This document shows, one piece after another, positions 1 through 9,328 of a DNA stretch of 64,000 nucleotides; position 1 is the stretch's first letter, and each line of letters begins with the position of its first letter. Source of the DNA: Shimia marina (GTDB taxonomy: Bacteria; Pseudomonadota; Alphaproteobacteria; Rhodobacterales; Rhodobacteraceae); assembly GCF_001458175.1 (NCBI RefSeq), contig NZ_CYPW01000006.1:1-64000 (forward strand). Direction: 5' to 3'. The notes beneath the pieces were generated by a model that made no database searches, was not told the origin of the DNA, and worked only from the letters and a program-made list of their open reading frames with translations. A program made the position numbers and the translations under genes.

Positions 1-92
1 GCAGCTGTCAGTGTGGTTTTACCGTGGTCAACGTGACCAATGGTGCCGATGTTGCAGTGCGGTTTACTGCGCTCAAACTTTTCCTTTGCCAT
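1..92 (-). CDS. tuf: Elongation factor Tu, N-terminal fragment (cut by window edge)
   Basis: Only the first 30 codons are inside the window. The reverse strand reads [19 protein letters not shown], followed by the GHVDHGKT P-loop at residues 19-26 that binds GTP phosphates in EF-Tu. This N-terminus is close to universal for bacterial EF-Tu, the GTPase that delivers aminoacyl-tRNA to the ribosome. A GAAGG ribosome site lies about 8 nt before the ATG. The gene continues beyond position 1. The copy number of tuf in the genome cannot be told from here. Confidence 0.95.
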   Translation of the reverse strand, partial: MAKEKFERSKPHCNIGTIGHVDHGKTTLTA

Positions 93-196
93 CTCGGGCG
101 CCTTCTACTTTGGTGTGGGCCGATATTGGCCCGTTTTCCTCTACCGCGCGCGACATATTGCGTTGCGCGCAAAAAATCAAGCTTACTTTCGCTTAA

Positions 197-823
197 TCAC
201 TTCTGTTGTTCTGCCAGCTTCTGGCGCATTTCCTCATTGCGGTTGTCCTGCCAACAGGCCGCAAGCACATCCGCCGGCACGTCATCCACCAGACAGGCCG
301 CATTCTCATGCATCCACTTCTCGATCTGGCGGGCCGCATTATACGTCAGGTTGTCCATCTGCTCCTGCGCCGTCATGCTGAAACCGCTGGACGCGATCAA
401 GGAGCCGCCAGTGAAGGTTTCCAGCACAAAGATCTCCTTGGCCTCTTCGTTGAATTTGCCACCGGCGCGGTCATCCCATGCGGTCACGGAGATGATCAGC
501 CCTGACCTGGGCTGCAACACAATTGGCACCCCTTTCTGGGCCAAGACATAGCCATTGATGTTCACGCCAAAATGCACAAGCCGCGTGCCGTCATAGCGGC
601 TCGCCCCCATGCGGGCATCAATGGCGTTTTTCATCGAGGCAATAAACGCATCGGTATCCGCTTCCCGCGACAAAACTCCTTTTTGGATGTCCCGCGCGAC
701 GACGATATTGTGCCCCAGCACAAAATCCCCAAGATCCAGCGTCTCGTCGGTGACATTCTTGGTGGGCGTCGTGCAGGCCACCAGTGCAGCCAGCGCCACA
801 AGGCCCATAACCAGTCTCAACAT
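197..823 (-). CDS. Predicted lipoprotein of unknown function
   Basis: A 208-residue protein, counted from the ATG at 823; an in-frame TTG five codons upstream (838) is possible but less likely. The first 17 residues form a short hydrophobic signal ending in the lipobox LVAC, so Cys17 should be lipidated and the protein anchored in a membrane facing the periplasm. The rest is soluble, with a pattern of alternating strands and helices and no catalytic motif I recognise. It sits upstream of tuf in the same direction, separated by about 100 nt that should hold the tuf promoter. The function is unknown. Confidence 0.75.
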   Translation of the reverse strand: MLRLVMGLVALAALVACTTPTKNVTDETLDLGDFVLGHNIVVARDIQKGVLSREADTDAFIASMKNAIDARMGASRYDGTRLVHFGVNINGYVLAQKGVPIVLQPRSGLIISVTAWDDRAGGKFNEEAKEIFVLETFTGGSLIASSGFSMTAQEQMDNLTYNAARQIEKWMHENAACLVDDVPADVLAACWQDNRNEEMRQKLAEQQK

Positions 824-949
824 AGGCGAAATTCCCAACCGCTCGTCGTTCTTCTTTGAACGCTGACATAGCCGATGCCCCTCAATCGCGCAATCGTGGG
901 CTTTGCGGGTAGTGATCTCCCGCTTATCCTGATCCGTAAGGAGTTCATG

Positions 950-2356
950 ATGTCGCAGCCTGCTTCACCTCTTAGCCACGACCACCCCGCCGTTCCTGTG
1001 CGCGCTCAGCTTGCCACTGAGCCTTTGGGACTCTTTGGATCTTTGAAAGCGGCCCGCAGCAATCTGCTCAACATCCTGCCAGAGATCGCTGTACGCCAAC
1101 CTATGGTCTCCGGACGCACTGGCCTGCGCTGGCATATGGTGATGGACCCCGGTGCCATCCGTCAGATGCTGCTCACCAAAGTTGAGGATTACCCCAAATC
1201 CAAAGCCACCAAAAACATCCTGCGCCCGGCCATCGGTGACAGTCTTTTTATTGCCGAAGGCGCCCATTGGCGCTGGCAGCGTCGCGCGGCTGCCCCGGTC
1301 TTCTCCCATCGCAATATTGCCAATCTGACACCGACCATGGCCGCGGCCGCCGACCGCGCAGCCGATCGCATCGCCGCCGCAGGGCCGCGCGCGGTGGACC
1401 TGCTTGAGGAGATGGTTGCCACCACCTTTGACGTGATTTCGGAGGTGACATTTTCTGGCGATGGCAGTTTTGACAGCGACGGGGTGCATCGCGCCATCGA
1501 CGCCTATATCGCGGAAGCCGGCAAAATCTCTCTGCTTGATATGCTGGGGGTGCCCGATTGGGTGCCCCGCCCGGGGCGCATGATGTCGGGCCACGCCGTG
1601 GGAGGCATGAAAAAAGTCGCCGACGCCGCGATTGAGGCCCGGCGCCAGCGGGGTAGCAAAGGCTTACCTGATTTGCTTGATCTGTTGCTGGCGGGTGAAG
1701 ATCCTGAGACCAAGAAACGCATGAACACCGCAGAGTTGCGCGACAACCTGCTGACCTTCATCGTTGCCGGCCATGAAACCACCGCGCTCACATTGGCATG
1801 GGCGCTCTATCTCTGTGCATTTGATCAGCAGGTGCAGAGCAAAGCCCGCGCAGAGATTGCCAACATATGTGGCAACGCCCCCATCACCGGAGCGCATGTG
1901 GCCCAGCTCGCCTACCTGCGCCAGATCGTGGAAGAGACGCTGCGCCTCTATCCTCCGGCGGGCATCATATCGCGCACAGCGCAGAAAGCAGATAGGCTCT
2001 GTGCGCGTGAGATTCGACCCGGCGACACCGTAATGATCCCGATCTATGCGCTTGGTCGCCACCACCAACTCTGGAACAATCCAGACAGTTTCGATCCGGA
2101 CCGCTTTGCCGATCGCAAGTCAATTGACCGCTACGCCTACCTGCCCTTCGGCGACGGCCCCCGCATCTGTATCGGCGCGAATTTTGCCATTCAGGAAGCT
2201 GTGATCATCCTCGCAACCCTGCTGCGGCGGTTTCAATTTGAAGAGGTCTCCGGCCGGCCGCCAAAACCGGTCATGATCCTCACGCTCAGACCAGAAGGCG
2301 GGGTTTGGCTGACTGCGAAGCCGCTCAGGTCAAAAACACCTGCGGCCCTCACATAA
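950..2356 (+). CDS. Cytochrome P450 monooxygenase
   Basis: A 468-residue haem-thiolate monooxygenase. The I-helix oxygen-binding motif AGHETTA lies near residue 273, the K-helix ExxR (EETLR) near 327, and the haem-binding loop FGDGPRICIG near 400-410 with its cysteine as axial ligand. These features and the overall length fit the bacterial P450 group that resembles CYP4/CYP102-type enzymes more than short CYP101-like ones. AAGGAG at 938-943 sits 6 nt before the ATG at 950, so I prefer this start to the adjacent ATG at 947 or an upstream in-frame one. No ferredoxin or reductase gene lies next to it. The substrate cannot be inferred. Confidence 0.93.
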   Translation: MSQPASPLSHDHPAVPVRAQLATEPLGLFGSLKAARSNLLNILPEIAVRQPMVSGRTGLRWHMVMDPGAIRQMLLTKVEDYPKSKATKNILRPAIGDSLFIAEGAHWRWQRRAAAPVFSHRNIANLTPTMAAAADRAADRIAAAGPRAVDLLEEMVATTFDVISEVTFSGDGSFDSDGVHRAIDAYIAEAGKISLLDMLGVPDWVPRPGRMMSGHAVGGMKKVADAAIEARRQRGSKGLPDLLDLLLAGEDPETKKRMNTAELRDNLLTFIVAGHETTALTLAWALYLCAFDQQVQSKARAEIANICGNAPITGAHVAQLAYLRQIVEETLRLYPPAGIISRTAQKADRLCAREIRPGDTVMIPIYALGRHHQLWNNPDSFDPDRFADRKSIDRYAYLPFGDGPRICIGANFAIQEAVIILATLLRRFQFEEVSGRPPKPVMILTLRPEGGVWLTAKPLRSKTPAALT

Positions 2357-2360
2357 GACA

Positions 2361-2380
2361 CGGGGGCCAAACGGCCCCCG
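2361..2380. terminator. Hairpin between convergent P450 and parC genes
   Basis: A perfect 8-bp GC-only inverted repeat (CGGGGGCC / GGCCCCCG) with an AAAC loop lies between the P450 stop and the parC stop. Neither side has a strong T run, so it is a weak bidirectional terminator or a transcript-end stabiliser. Confidence 0.55.
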
Positions 2381-2384
2381 AAAC

Positions 2385-4730
2385 TCATTTGAACTTATTG
2401 TCTTTGGGAAAGCCATAGGGCGGCTTCTTCCCGACGCTTGCGCGTTTGGCCAACCAGTCCGAGAGATCTTGCTCATGGCGCGTCTTACCGCTGTTGCCCA
2501 TGGACCAGGTGAGCCCCTCTTCCCACTTAAAGGTGGTGATGTCAGACAGCCCGCCATCCAGCTCAAGCGTGCCCTGACGCCCGCGTGCCATATTGTACTT
2601 CTGAATGCGCACCCCTTTGCCGCGCCCAAGTTCTGGAAGCTCCTCAACGGGGAAGACAAGGAACCGGCCATTCTTGGACACCACAGCCACGTGATCGCCC
2701 GCCACCGGTTTACAGATCATCGCTTTCACATCGTCTTTGACGTTGAGCACCTGTTTACCGGTGCGTGTCTGGGCAATCACATCCTTCTGCGGCACCACAA
2801 ACCCGTCACCAGCGGTTGACGCCACAAGCAGACGCCCCTCCGGCTTATGCACAAAAATATCGACGATCTCGGCTTCATTTGGCAAATCCACCATCAGGCG
2901 CACAGGTTCTCCCATGCCGCGCCCACCGGGCAGATTAGCCGCACTCAGGGTGTAAAACCGCCCGTTGCTGCCAAACATCAGCAAACGATCCGTGGTCTCT
3001 GCATGGAAGATAAACCGCGGCCCGTCGCCATCCTTGAATTTGAGTTCGCGAGTCAGATCGATGTGGCCGGACATGGCCCGGATCCAGCCCATCTGGGAGC
3101 AGACAATCGTCACGGGCTCGCGGTCAATCATCGCCTCAATCGGCACTTCTTCGACCTCGGCAGCTTCGGCGAAGACGGTGCGCCGCGCGCCACCTTCATA
3201 GCCTTTGCCAAACGTCTTCTTGGCCTCTTTGAGCTGGTCAGAAATGCGCTCCCACTGCATGTCTTCACTGCCCAAAAGCGCAACGATGCCCGCGCGCTCT
3301 TCCTGCAGCGCATCCCGCTCCCGGATCAGCTCCAACTCTTCCAGACGACGCAAACTGCGCAGGCGCATGTTGAGGATCGCCTCAGATTGCACCTCGGTAA
3401 GTTGGCTTACACCACTGCTCGGCAGCGGAGACTTATAATCCTTCTCACTGGTGGCCCGCGCGTGATCCAGATCCCAGTTCTCCGCCATCAACGCCTGTTT
3501 GGGCGCATCATCATAGCGGATGATGTCGATCACCCGATCCAGGTTGAGGAAGGCAATGATGAAGCCTTCCAACACTTCCAGACGGTGGTCGATTTTCTCC
3601 ATCCGGTGCTTGGAGCGGCGGATCAGCACCTCACGGCGGAAATCCAGAAACGCGCGCAGAACCTCTTTCATGGAGCAGACCTTGGGGGTCACGCCATCAA
3701 TCAAGACGTTCATATTGAGAGAGAATCGAATCTCAAGATCACTGCTGCGATAGAGCATGTTCATCAGAACATCCGGCTCGACATTCTTGCTGCGTGGCTC
3801 CAGCACCAAGCGGATGTCATCGGCGGATTCATCACGCACATCCGCCAGAATGGGCACTTTCTTGGTTTGGATCAGCTCAGCGAGCTTCTCGATCAGCTTG
3901 GATTTTTGCACCTGATAGGGGATCTCCGTGACCACAATCTGCCACTGACCCCGCCCCAGATCCTCCTTCTCCCATTTACAGCGCAGCCGGAAAGACCCAC
4001 GCCCCGTGCGGTAAGCCTGCGCGATGTTTTCAGCAGGTTCCACAATCACGCCACCGGTCGGAAAATCCGGCCCCGGCACATAATTGAGCAACGTATCTTC
4101 GCGCACATCCGGCGTCTTAATCATATGCAGACAGGCGTCGCACAGCTCACTGATATTGTGCGGCGGAATGTTTGTCGCCATCCCCACGGCAATCCCGCTG
4201 GCCCCATTGGCCAAGAGATTCGGGAAGGTCGCCGGAAGCACCACAGGCTCACTCAACGTGCCGTCGTAATTCTCCCGAAAATCAACAGCATCCTCGTTCA
4301 GACCTTCCAACAGCGCTTCCGCGACAGAGGTCATGCGGGCCTCGGTATATCGGCTCGCCGCAGGATTATCCCCGTCGATGTTACCGAAGTTACCCTGCCC
4401 GTCCACCAACGGGTAACGCACGTTGAAATCCTGCGCCAGACGCGCCATCGCATCATAAATCGCGGCATCGCCGTGTGGGTGATAGTTCCCCATAACGTCG
4501 CCAGAAATCTTGGCTGATTTACGGAAGCCCCCGGTGGCCGAAAGCTTCAACTCTCGCATCGCATAAAGGATTCGCCGGTGGACCGGCTTCAACCCGTCCC
4601 GCGCATCAGGCAAAGCGCGGTGCATGATCGTACTCAGCGCATAAGTCAGGTAGCGGTCGCCAATGGCGCGCCGCAGCGGTTCCGTTACGTTCTGGGTGGG
4701 GAGCTCGTCGTCATCGATCAGGTCTGTCAT
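2385..4730 (-). CDS. parC: DNA topoisomerase IV subunit A
   Basis: A 781-residue type IIA topoisomerase A subunit, which cuts and rejoins DNA to decatenate replicated chromosomes together with ParE. The breakage-reunion domain is at the N-terminus. The catalytic tyrosine is Tyr128 in [10 protein letters not shown], and the helix carrying quinolone-contact positions reads [10 protein letters not shown] at residues 84-93. The C-terminal half carries degenerate beta-pinwheel repeats. It lacks the GyrA-box QRRGGKG, which supports ParC over GyrA. The start is taken at MTDLIDDDE; an in-frame ATG 14 codons upstream (4772) has no better ribosome site. The serine usual in Escherichia coli ParC at position 80 is Ala89 here. 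Confidence 0.93.
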   Translation of the reverse strand: MTDLIDDDELPTQNVTEPLRRAIGDRYLTYALSTIMHRALPDARDGLKPVHRRILYAMRELKLSATGGFRKSAKISGDVMGNYHPHGDAAIYDAMARLAQDFNVRYPLVDGQGNFGNIDGDNPAASRYTEARMTSVAEALLEGLNEDAVDFRENYDGTLSEPVVLPATFPNLLANGASGIAVGMATNIPPHNISELCDACLHMIKTPDVREDTLLNYVPGPDFPTGGVIVEPAENIAQAYRTGRGSFRLRCKWEKEDLGRGQWQIVVTEIPYQVQKSKLIEKLAELIQTKKVPILADVRDESADDIRLVLEPRSKNVEPDVLMNMLYRSSDLEIRFSLNMNVLIDGVTPKVCSMKEVLRAFLDFRREVLIRRSKHRMEKIDHRLEVLEGFIIAFLNLDRVIDIIRYDDAPKQALMAENWDLDHARATSEKDYKSPLPSSGVSQLTEVQSEAILNMRLRSLRRLEELELIRERDALQEERAGIVALLGSEDMQWERISDQLKEAKKTFGKGYEGGARRTVFAEAAEVEEVPIEAMIDREPVTIVCSQMGWIRAMSGHIDLTRELKFKDGDGPRFIFHAETTDRLLMFGSNGRFYTLSAANLPGGRGMGEPVRLMVDLPNEAEIVDIFVHKPEGRLLVASTAGDGFVVPQKDVIAQTRTGKQVLNVKDDVKAMICKPVAGDHVAVVSKNGRFLVFPVEELPELGRGKGVRIQKYNMARGRQGTLELDGGLSDITTFKWEEGLTWSMGNSGKTRHEQDLSDWLAKRASVGKKPPYGFPKDNKFK

Positions 4731-4891
4731 ACACAGGGTGATAGCTTTTGGCGTCGCGACGGTAAAGCGCATGCGCGGGAACTATCGCCGTTTTTTCCCC
4801 GCCGTGCTATAGTGAGGTCCATGTTAACCCCTCACACGCTTTAAATGACATCGAGTCGTTTGAGCGAATTGAGTATCGCGAGGGTATTGTT

Positions 4892-5479
4892 GTGAACAAA
4901 TTCATTTTAATCAGCTTTGGCTTTATGGGTTGGGTTTTCTGGGAACTCAGCGGCGGATCAGACTTTGAACCAAAATCGCGCGTGGCATCCCAAACCGTGG
5001 CGCAGGCGACTCCCGCCGCATCCACCGCAAGCACACCTTCGGACACAACAACCGTGCCGCTTGTACAAGCCGCTGCTGCAAGTGCGCAGCCGACGCAGGT
5101 CACGCAACCGGCAACCCTCTATTCTCCGTCGACCGATGGCGCGGAAATCGTTGTGGCCTCCCTCGCCAATGGCGCCGCCGCTTTTGCTACGCCGGGCGCC
5201 CCCCTCCTCTCGCTCAACGCCCCAGCCGAATCGCAATCCGAGGTGGTCCCAGCCTCCGCCGCAGTGCAGCCCCCCAAACCCGATATGCGCCTTGTGCGCG
5301 GAAGCCGCGTGAACATGCGTGGCGGCCCCGGCACGTCTTTTGGCATACTCACGGTTCTGGCACGCGGACAAGAAGTGCAAGTGCTGCGCGAAAACGGAAA
5401 CGGCTGGGTCAAATTGCGCGACGAAGAGTCCGGTCAGATCGGATGGATGTCTGCAAAGATGATCACTGCGGCAAACTGA
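4892..5479 (+). CDS. Membrane-anchored bacterial SH3 domain protein
   Basis: A 195-residue protein with a GTG start preceded by a GAGGG ribosome site. Residues 1-20 form one hydrophobic segment, a signal anchor or signal peptide without an obvious cleavage motif. A linker rich in Ala, Pro, Thr and Ser follows (about 30-130). Residues 131-193 match the SH3b fold, with the VNMRGGPGTSF signature, a central Val/Gly-rich strand and the closing GWM. Such domains usually bind cell-wall or protein ligands in the periplasm. The partner is not known. It is divergent from parC with about 160 nt between them. Confidence 0.8.
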   Translation: MNKFILISFGFMGWVFWELSGGSDFEPKSRVASQTVAQATPAASTASTPSDTTTVPLVQAAAASAQPTQVTQPATLYSPSTDGAEIVVASLANGAAAFATPGAPLLSLNAPAESQSEVVPASAAVQPPKPDMRLVRGSRVNMRGGPGTSFGILTVLARGQEVQVLRENGNGWVKLRDEESGQIGWMSAKMITAAN

Positions 5480-5568
5480 CAGGCCGCTCGCTCTCAATAG
5501 GGGTTTGCGCCCTCTCCTCTTCCCCGTAGTCTGCCCTGCAAACAAACGTGCATACCGCAGGGCAACCA

Positions 5569-6402
5569 ATGTCACAAAAATCCCTCCTGATCACGGGCTG
5601 CTCCAGCGGCATAGGACTTGCCGCAGCACAAACCATGCGTGATCGCGGGTGGCGTGTCTTTGCAAGCTGCCGCAGTCAAAAAGACTGCAAGCGCCTGATC
5701 AAACAGGGCTTTGAAAGCCCCTTGATTGACTACTGCGCGCCTGACACGATCCGCTCCGGCCTAAAGGATGTGTTGGAGGCCACTGGCGGCACCTTGGATG
5801 CGCTTTTTAACAATGGTGCCCGCGGTCTGCCCGGCGCGGTTGAAGACTTACCCGCCGCCGGATTGCGCACCCTCATGGAAAGCAACCTGATCGGCTGGCA
5901 TGATCTGACCCAACAGGTGCTGCCCGTCATGCGCCAACAGGGACACGGCCGCATCGTCAACAACTCCTCAGTTCTGGGCTATGTCTCCCTGCGCTATCGA
6001 GGTGCCTATGTGGCGTCAAAGCACGCGCTTGAAGGCTGGAGCGACTGCCTGCGCCTGGAGCTGCGTGACACACCTCTCCATGTTTCTCTGATCCAGCCCG
6101 GCCCCATCACCTCGGCCATGCGGCGCAACAATGCGACCCAGTTCTTTCACTGGATCGACTGGGAAAACTCTCCCCATGCAGAGGCCTACCGCACCGGACT
6201 GCTCAAGCGATTCTCCCAAAAGAATTCCAGCCTTGATCCCTTTGAGTTGCCCGCCAGCGCAGTGTGCAACAAACTCATTCATGCACTGGAGGCCCCCCGT
6301 CCCCGCGCAAGGTACCGGGTGACCAAGCCTGCTCACTTCATGAATGTGCTGCGCCGCACCCTACCGACAGAAATCTTGGATTGGGTGATCGCAAAAGGAT
6401 GA
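5569..6402 (+). CDS. Short-chain dehydrogenase/reductase (SDR)
   Basis: A 277-residue classical SDR. The nucleotide-binding TGCSSGIG motif is at residues 9-16, NNG follows at the end of strand 4 (FNNGARG), the catalytic Ser lies in NNSSVLGY and the YVASK motif supplies Tyr and Lys. The ATG at 5569 is preferred to an in-frame GTG seven codons upstream because it places the first strand right at the N-terminus, as is usual. The cofactor is NAD(P)H and the substrate is unknown. The sequence style (RVFASCRSQKDCKRL) is of the oxidoreductase group often named SDR family NAD(P)-dependent oxidoreductase. It stands as the first gene of a same-strand series that runs to etfA. Confidence 0.88.
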   Translation: MSQKSLLITGCSSGIGLAAAQTMRDRGWRVFASCRSQKDCKRLIKQGFESPLIDYCAPDTIRSGLKDVLEATGGTLDALFNNGARGLPGAVEDLPAAGLRTLMESNLIGWHDLTQQVLPVMRQQGHGRIVNNSSVLGYVSLRYRGAYVASKHALEGWSDCLRLELRDTPLHVSLIQPGPITSAMRRNNATQFFHWIDWENSPHAEAYRTGLLKRFSQKNSSLDPFELPASAVCNKLIHALEAPRPRARYRVTKPAHFMNVLRRTLPTEILDWVIAKG

Positions 6403-6483
6403 CACAACGTAGAGCCAATTGTGGTTCAGTTTGGATCGCCTTCGGGCTAAACCCAACCCACCTCAGCAAAACGGAGCAGACGA

Positions 6484-6678
6484 ATGGCCAATGATCCCCT
6501 TTTTTGGGTTGCCGCAGCAGCCTGTGTTGGCGTGCTGATCATTTTGATGATCGGCGTCGGCGGGTTCGCCAAAGGTGGCGAGTTTAACCGCAAACACGCA
6601 AACAAAATCATGCGCCTCCGAATCGGCGCGCAATTTGTGGCGGTGCTCCTGATCCTCGCCTTCGTCTGGCTGCGCTGA
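6484..6678 (+). CDS. Twin transmembrane helix small protein (HIG1-like)
   Basis: A 64-residue protein made of two hydrophobic helices (about 8-28 and 46-62) joined by a basic loop that contains NRKHANKIMRLRIGAQ. This arrangement is that of the small HIG1-domain-like proteins common in Rhodobacteraceae. In mitochondria HIG1 proteins bind respiratory supercomplexes, but a like role here is inference. It sits 23 nt upstream of the cobalamin adenosyltransferase gene and is probably cotranscribed with it. Confidence 0.8.
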   Translation: MANDPLFWVAAAACVGVLIILMIGVGGFAKGGEFNRKHANKIMRLRIGAQFVAVLLILAFVWLR

Positions 6679-6701
6679 AACGCATATAAAAAGGGCTGAC
6701 C

Positions 6702-7274
6702 ATGGTCGTACTCAACAAGATTTACACCCGCACCGGTGACAAGGGCACCACCGCTCTGGGCAATGGCGCGCGCGTTGCCAAATACGATGGCCGCGTGGCC
6801 GCCTATGGCACCTCTGATGAACTCAACGCCGCACTGGGCGTAGCACGCCTGCATGCCGCAGGCGAAATGGATGCGGCTCTGATGCGTATTCAGAACGATC
6901 TCTTTGATTTGGGCGCGGACCTGTGCCGCCCGGATATGGCCAAAGACGCCCAAGCCGAGTACCCGCCGCTGCGCATGACCGACAGTCAAGTCACCCGTCT
7001 GGAAGATGAAATTGATGCGATGAATGCCAATTTGACCCCTCTGCGCAGCTTCGTTCTGCCCGGCGGATCCGCATTGGCCGCCCACCTGCATATCTGCCGC
7101 ACTGTGGCACGCCGCGCCGAACGTCTCTCCGTGGAACTGGCGCAGACTGAAGATGTGAATGCAGACGCGGTCACCTATCTTAACCGATTGAGTGACTGGT
7201 TTTTTGTGGCCTCCCGCGTGGCCAACAACAACGGTGCGGATGATGTGCTCTGGGTGCCCGGCGCCAATCGCTAA
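6702..7274 (+). CDS. pduO: Cob(I)yrinic acid a,c-diamide adenosyltransferase, PduO type
   Basis: A 190-residue ATP:corrinoid adenosyltransferase that makes the coenzyme B12 form from cob(I)alamin and ATP. The N-terminal TRTGDKGTT loop binds ATP. Later come AYGTSDELNA and the helix FVLPGGS...HICRTVARRAER, with the Arg residues and the downstream NRLSDWFF motif typical of PduO/MMAB enzymes. It belongs to the PduO family, not the CobA (BtuR) P-loop family. In roseobacters this gene often lies next to etfBA, as here. The only ambiguity is whether it serves de novo synthesis or salvage. Confidence 0.92.
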   Translation: MVVLNKIYTRTGDKGTTALGNGARVAKYDGRVAAYGTSDELNAALGVARLHAAGEMDAALMRIQNDLFDLGADLCRPDMAKDAQAEYPPLRMTDSQVTRLEDEIDAMNANLTPLRSFVLPGGSALAAHLHICRTVARRAERLSVELAQTEDVNADAVTYLNRLSDWFFVASRVANNNGADDVLWVPGANR

Positions 7275-7323
7275 GCACCGGCGGCGTTCCCTCCGAATCG
7301 GTTTTGGCGAAAACAGCATGGGG

Positions 7324-7333
7324 TTGCGCTAAC
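7324..7333 (+). promoter_or_regulatory. Candidate CceR-like operator half-palindrome before etfBA
   Basis: TTGCGCTAAC, in the wider GGGTTGCGCTAACA, matches 11 of 14 positions of TGTTAGCGCTAACA, the LacI-family CceR operator as I remember it for Rhodobacter sphaeroides. The same ten bases occur twice upstream of pckA. Assignment to CceR is inference. Confidence 0.4.
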
Positions 7334-7397
7334 ACATAAGTTGACGCGATCTCTCCTTACGTAAACTTTCTGCAACGCGGAAACATTCTTGCAAAGA

Positions 7398-7427
7398 ACG
7401 TCGCGTGAAAAGCTCCATACGCGACGT
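7398..7427. promoter_or_regulatory. Perfect inverted repeat upstream of etfBA
   Basis: ACGTCGCGT at 7398-7406 and ACGCGACGT at 7419-7427 form a perfect 9-bp inverted repeat with a 12-nt spacer, about 125 nt before the etfB start. The geometry suits a dimeric regulator site. The regulator is not identified. Confidence 0.45.
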
Positions 7428-7551
7428 CGTTGCGCCAAAACGTGACGATTTTGCTCTGTTTTCGCCGGGCGCAAATATATATCAACACGGTGAGAGCATC
7501 CGGATGAGCTGCCTCTGGCGGCTTTGACAAACTTTGAGGAGTCCAACGCCC

Positions 7552-8310
7552 ATGAAGGTACTAGTACCTGTCAAGCGCGTGATTGACTACAACGTGAAAG
7601 TTCGTGTGAAAGCGGACGGGACCGGTGTCGATCTCGCGAACGTCAAAATGTCGATGAACCCATTCGATGAGATTGCAGTCGAAGAGGCCATCCGTTTGAA
7701 AGAAGCCGGTAAGGCCGACGAAATCGTCGCGGTCTCCATCGGTGTGAAACAAGCCCAGGAAACGCTGCGCACCGCGCTGGCGATGGGCGCGGACCGCGCC
7801 ATTCTGGTTGTGGCCGCAGAAGATGTGCATCAGGACATCGAGCCGCTGGCCGTGGCCAAGATCCTGGCCAAAGTTGTCGAAGAAGAGCAGCCGGGCCTCG
7901 TGCTCTGCGGCAAACAGGCGATCGACAACGACATGAACGCCACCGGTCAGATGCTGTCGGCGCTTCTGGGCTGGTCCCAGGCGACCTTCGCTTCTGAAGT
8001 GGACATCGACGGCGACAAAGCCGTGGTGACCCGCGAGGTGGACGGCGGTCTGCAGACCATCAAAGTCAACACCCCAACCATCATCTCGGTCGACCTGCGT
8101 CTGAACGAGCCGCGCTATGCGTCTCTGCCAAACATCATGAAGGCCAAGAAAAAGCCGCTGGATGAGAAAACCGCTGCCGACTACGGCGTCGATACCTCCC
8201 CGCGTCTGGAAATCGTGAAAACCTCTGAGCCTTCTGAGCGTGCCGCAGGCATCATGGTCGGCTCCGTGGATGAGCTGGTTGAGAAACTCAAAGAAGCGGG
8301 GGCTGTATAA
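7552..8310 (+). CDS. etfB: Electron transfer flavoprotein subunit beta
   Basis: A 252-residue ETF beta subunit. With EtfA it carries electrons from acyl-CoA and other dehydrogenases to ETF-ubiquinone oxidoreductase. The start is [18 protein letters not shown], the usual first strand of EtfB, preceded by GAGGA. An in-frame upstream start would add six residues outside the family. The AMP-binding region [16 protein letters not shown] and the recognition-loop area [11 protein letters not shown]-like ([12 protein letters not shown]) are visible. The stop codon overlaps the etfA start by one base (TAATG), so the two are translationally coupled. Confidence 0.96.
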   Translation: MKVLVPVKRVIDYNVKVRVKADGTGVDLANVKMSMNPFDEIAVEEAIRLKEAGKADEIVAVSIGVKQAQETLRTALAMGADRAILVVAAEDVHQDIEPLAVAKILAKVVEEEQPGLVLCGKQAIDNDMNATGQMLSALLGWSQATFASEVDIDGDKAVVTREVDGGLQTIKVNTPTIISVDLRLNEPRYASLPNIMKAKKKPLDEKTAADYGVDTSPRLEIVKTSEPSERAAGIMVGSVDELVEKLKEAGAV

Positions 8311-9239
8311 TGGCTGTTCTTCTTCTCGCAGAAGTAACCAATGGCGAACTGGCGCTGGACGCCACCGCCAAAGCTGTCACTGCGGCCAAAGCGCTGGGTG
8401 ATGTGACCGTTCTGGCCGCAGGCGCATCCGCCGCGGCCGCGGGCGAAGCTGCCGCGAAAATCGATGGTGTTGCCAAGGTTCTGGTTGCTGAGGATGCGTC
8501 CCTTGGCCACCGTATGGCCGAGCCAACTGCTGCGCTGATCGTGTCCCTCGCAGGCGACTACAGCCACATCGTAGCGCCCGCCACCACTGACGCCAAAAAC
8601 ATCCTGCCACGTGTGGCGGCGCTGTTGGACGTGATGGTGCTGTCGGATGTGACCGGCGTTGTGGACGGCGACACCTTTGAGCGCCCGATCTACGCGGGCA
8701 ACGCGATCCAGACCGTGAAATCTTCTGACGCCAAGAAGGTCATCACCTTCCGGACCGCAAGCTTTGACGCAGCGGGCGAAGGCGGCGCAGCCTCCGTTGA
8801 AACCGCGGGCGCAGCCGAAAACCCCGGCCTGTCTGAGTGGGTTGAGGACAAGGTTGCCGAAAGTGACCGTCCTGAGCTGACCTCCGCTGGCGTGGTAGTC
8901 TCCGGTGGCCGCGGTGTTGGCTCCGAGGAAGACTTCAAAATCATCGAAGCGCTGGCCGACAAGCTGGGTGCCGCTGTTGGGGCCTCGCGCGCTGCGGTGG
9001 ACTCCGGTTACGCACCAAACGACTGGCAGGTGGGTCAGACCGGTAAGGTTGTGGCTCCTGAGCTTTACATCGCAGCAGGGATCTCCGGCGCCATTCAGCA
9101 CCTTGCGGGCATGAAAGACTCCAAGATCATCGTTGCGATCAACAAAGACGAAGAAGCGCCCATCTTCCAGGTGGCTGACTACGGTCTGGTAGCCGACCTC
9201 TTTGAGGCCGTCCCAGCCCTGACCGAGAAACTCGGCTAA
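8310..9239 (+). CDS. etfA: Electron transfer flavoprotein subunit alpha
   Basis: A 309-residue ETF alpha subunit, which holds the FAD. The N-terminal domain begins [17 protein letters not shown]. The C-terminal FAD domain carries SGGRGVGSEEDF, GASRAAVDSGYAPNDWQVGQTG, LYIAAGISGAIQH and AINKDEEAPIFQVADYG, all hallmarks of the family. It overlaps etfB by one base, and a strong terminator follows 32 nt after its stop, so etfBA form a compact transcription unit. Expected partners are acyl-CoA dehydrogenases and ETF-QO elsewhere in the genome. Confidence 0.97.
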   Translation: MAVLLLAEVTNGELALDATAKAVTAAKALGDVTVLAAGASAAAAGEAAAKIDGVAKVLVAEDASLGHRMAEPTAALIVSLAGDYSHIVAPATTDAKNILPRVAALLDVMVLSDVTGVVDGDTFERPIYAGNAIQTVKSSDAKKVITFRTASFDAAGEGGAASVETAGAAENPGLSEWVEDKVAESDRPELTSAGVVVSGGRGVGSEEDFKIIEALADKLGAAVGASRAAVDSGYAPNDWQVGQTGKVVAPELYIAAGISGAIQHLAGMKDSKIIVAINKDEEAPIFQVADYGLVADLFEAVPALTEKLG

Positions 9240-9270
9240 GCCACAGCGCTTGCTTCAAACCACAAAAAAC

Positions 9271-9301
9271 AAAAGGCCCGCCACATCGGCGGGCCTTTTT
9301 G
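9271..9301 (+). terminator. Rho-independent terminator of etfBA
   Basis: AAAAGGCCCGCC pairs perfectly over 12 bp with GGCGGGCCTTTT around an ACATC loop, and the T run directly follows. Confidence 0.9.
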
Positions 9302-9328
9302 CGTGACTTAAGCAGTGTGGAGCGACCT

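Noticed and set aside
2847-4517. Long plus-strand open frame opposite parC
   Set aside because: It is fully antisense to a strongly conserved gene, low in complexity and rich in His and Arg, with no known domain. Such frames arise from GC-rich codon bias.
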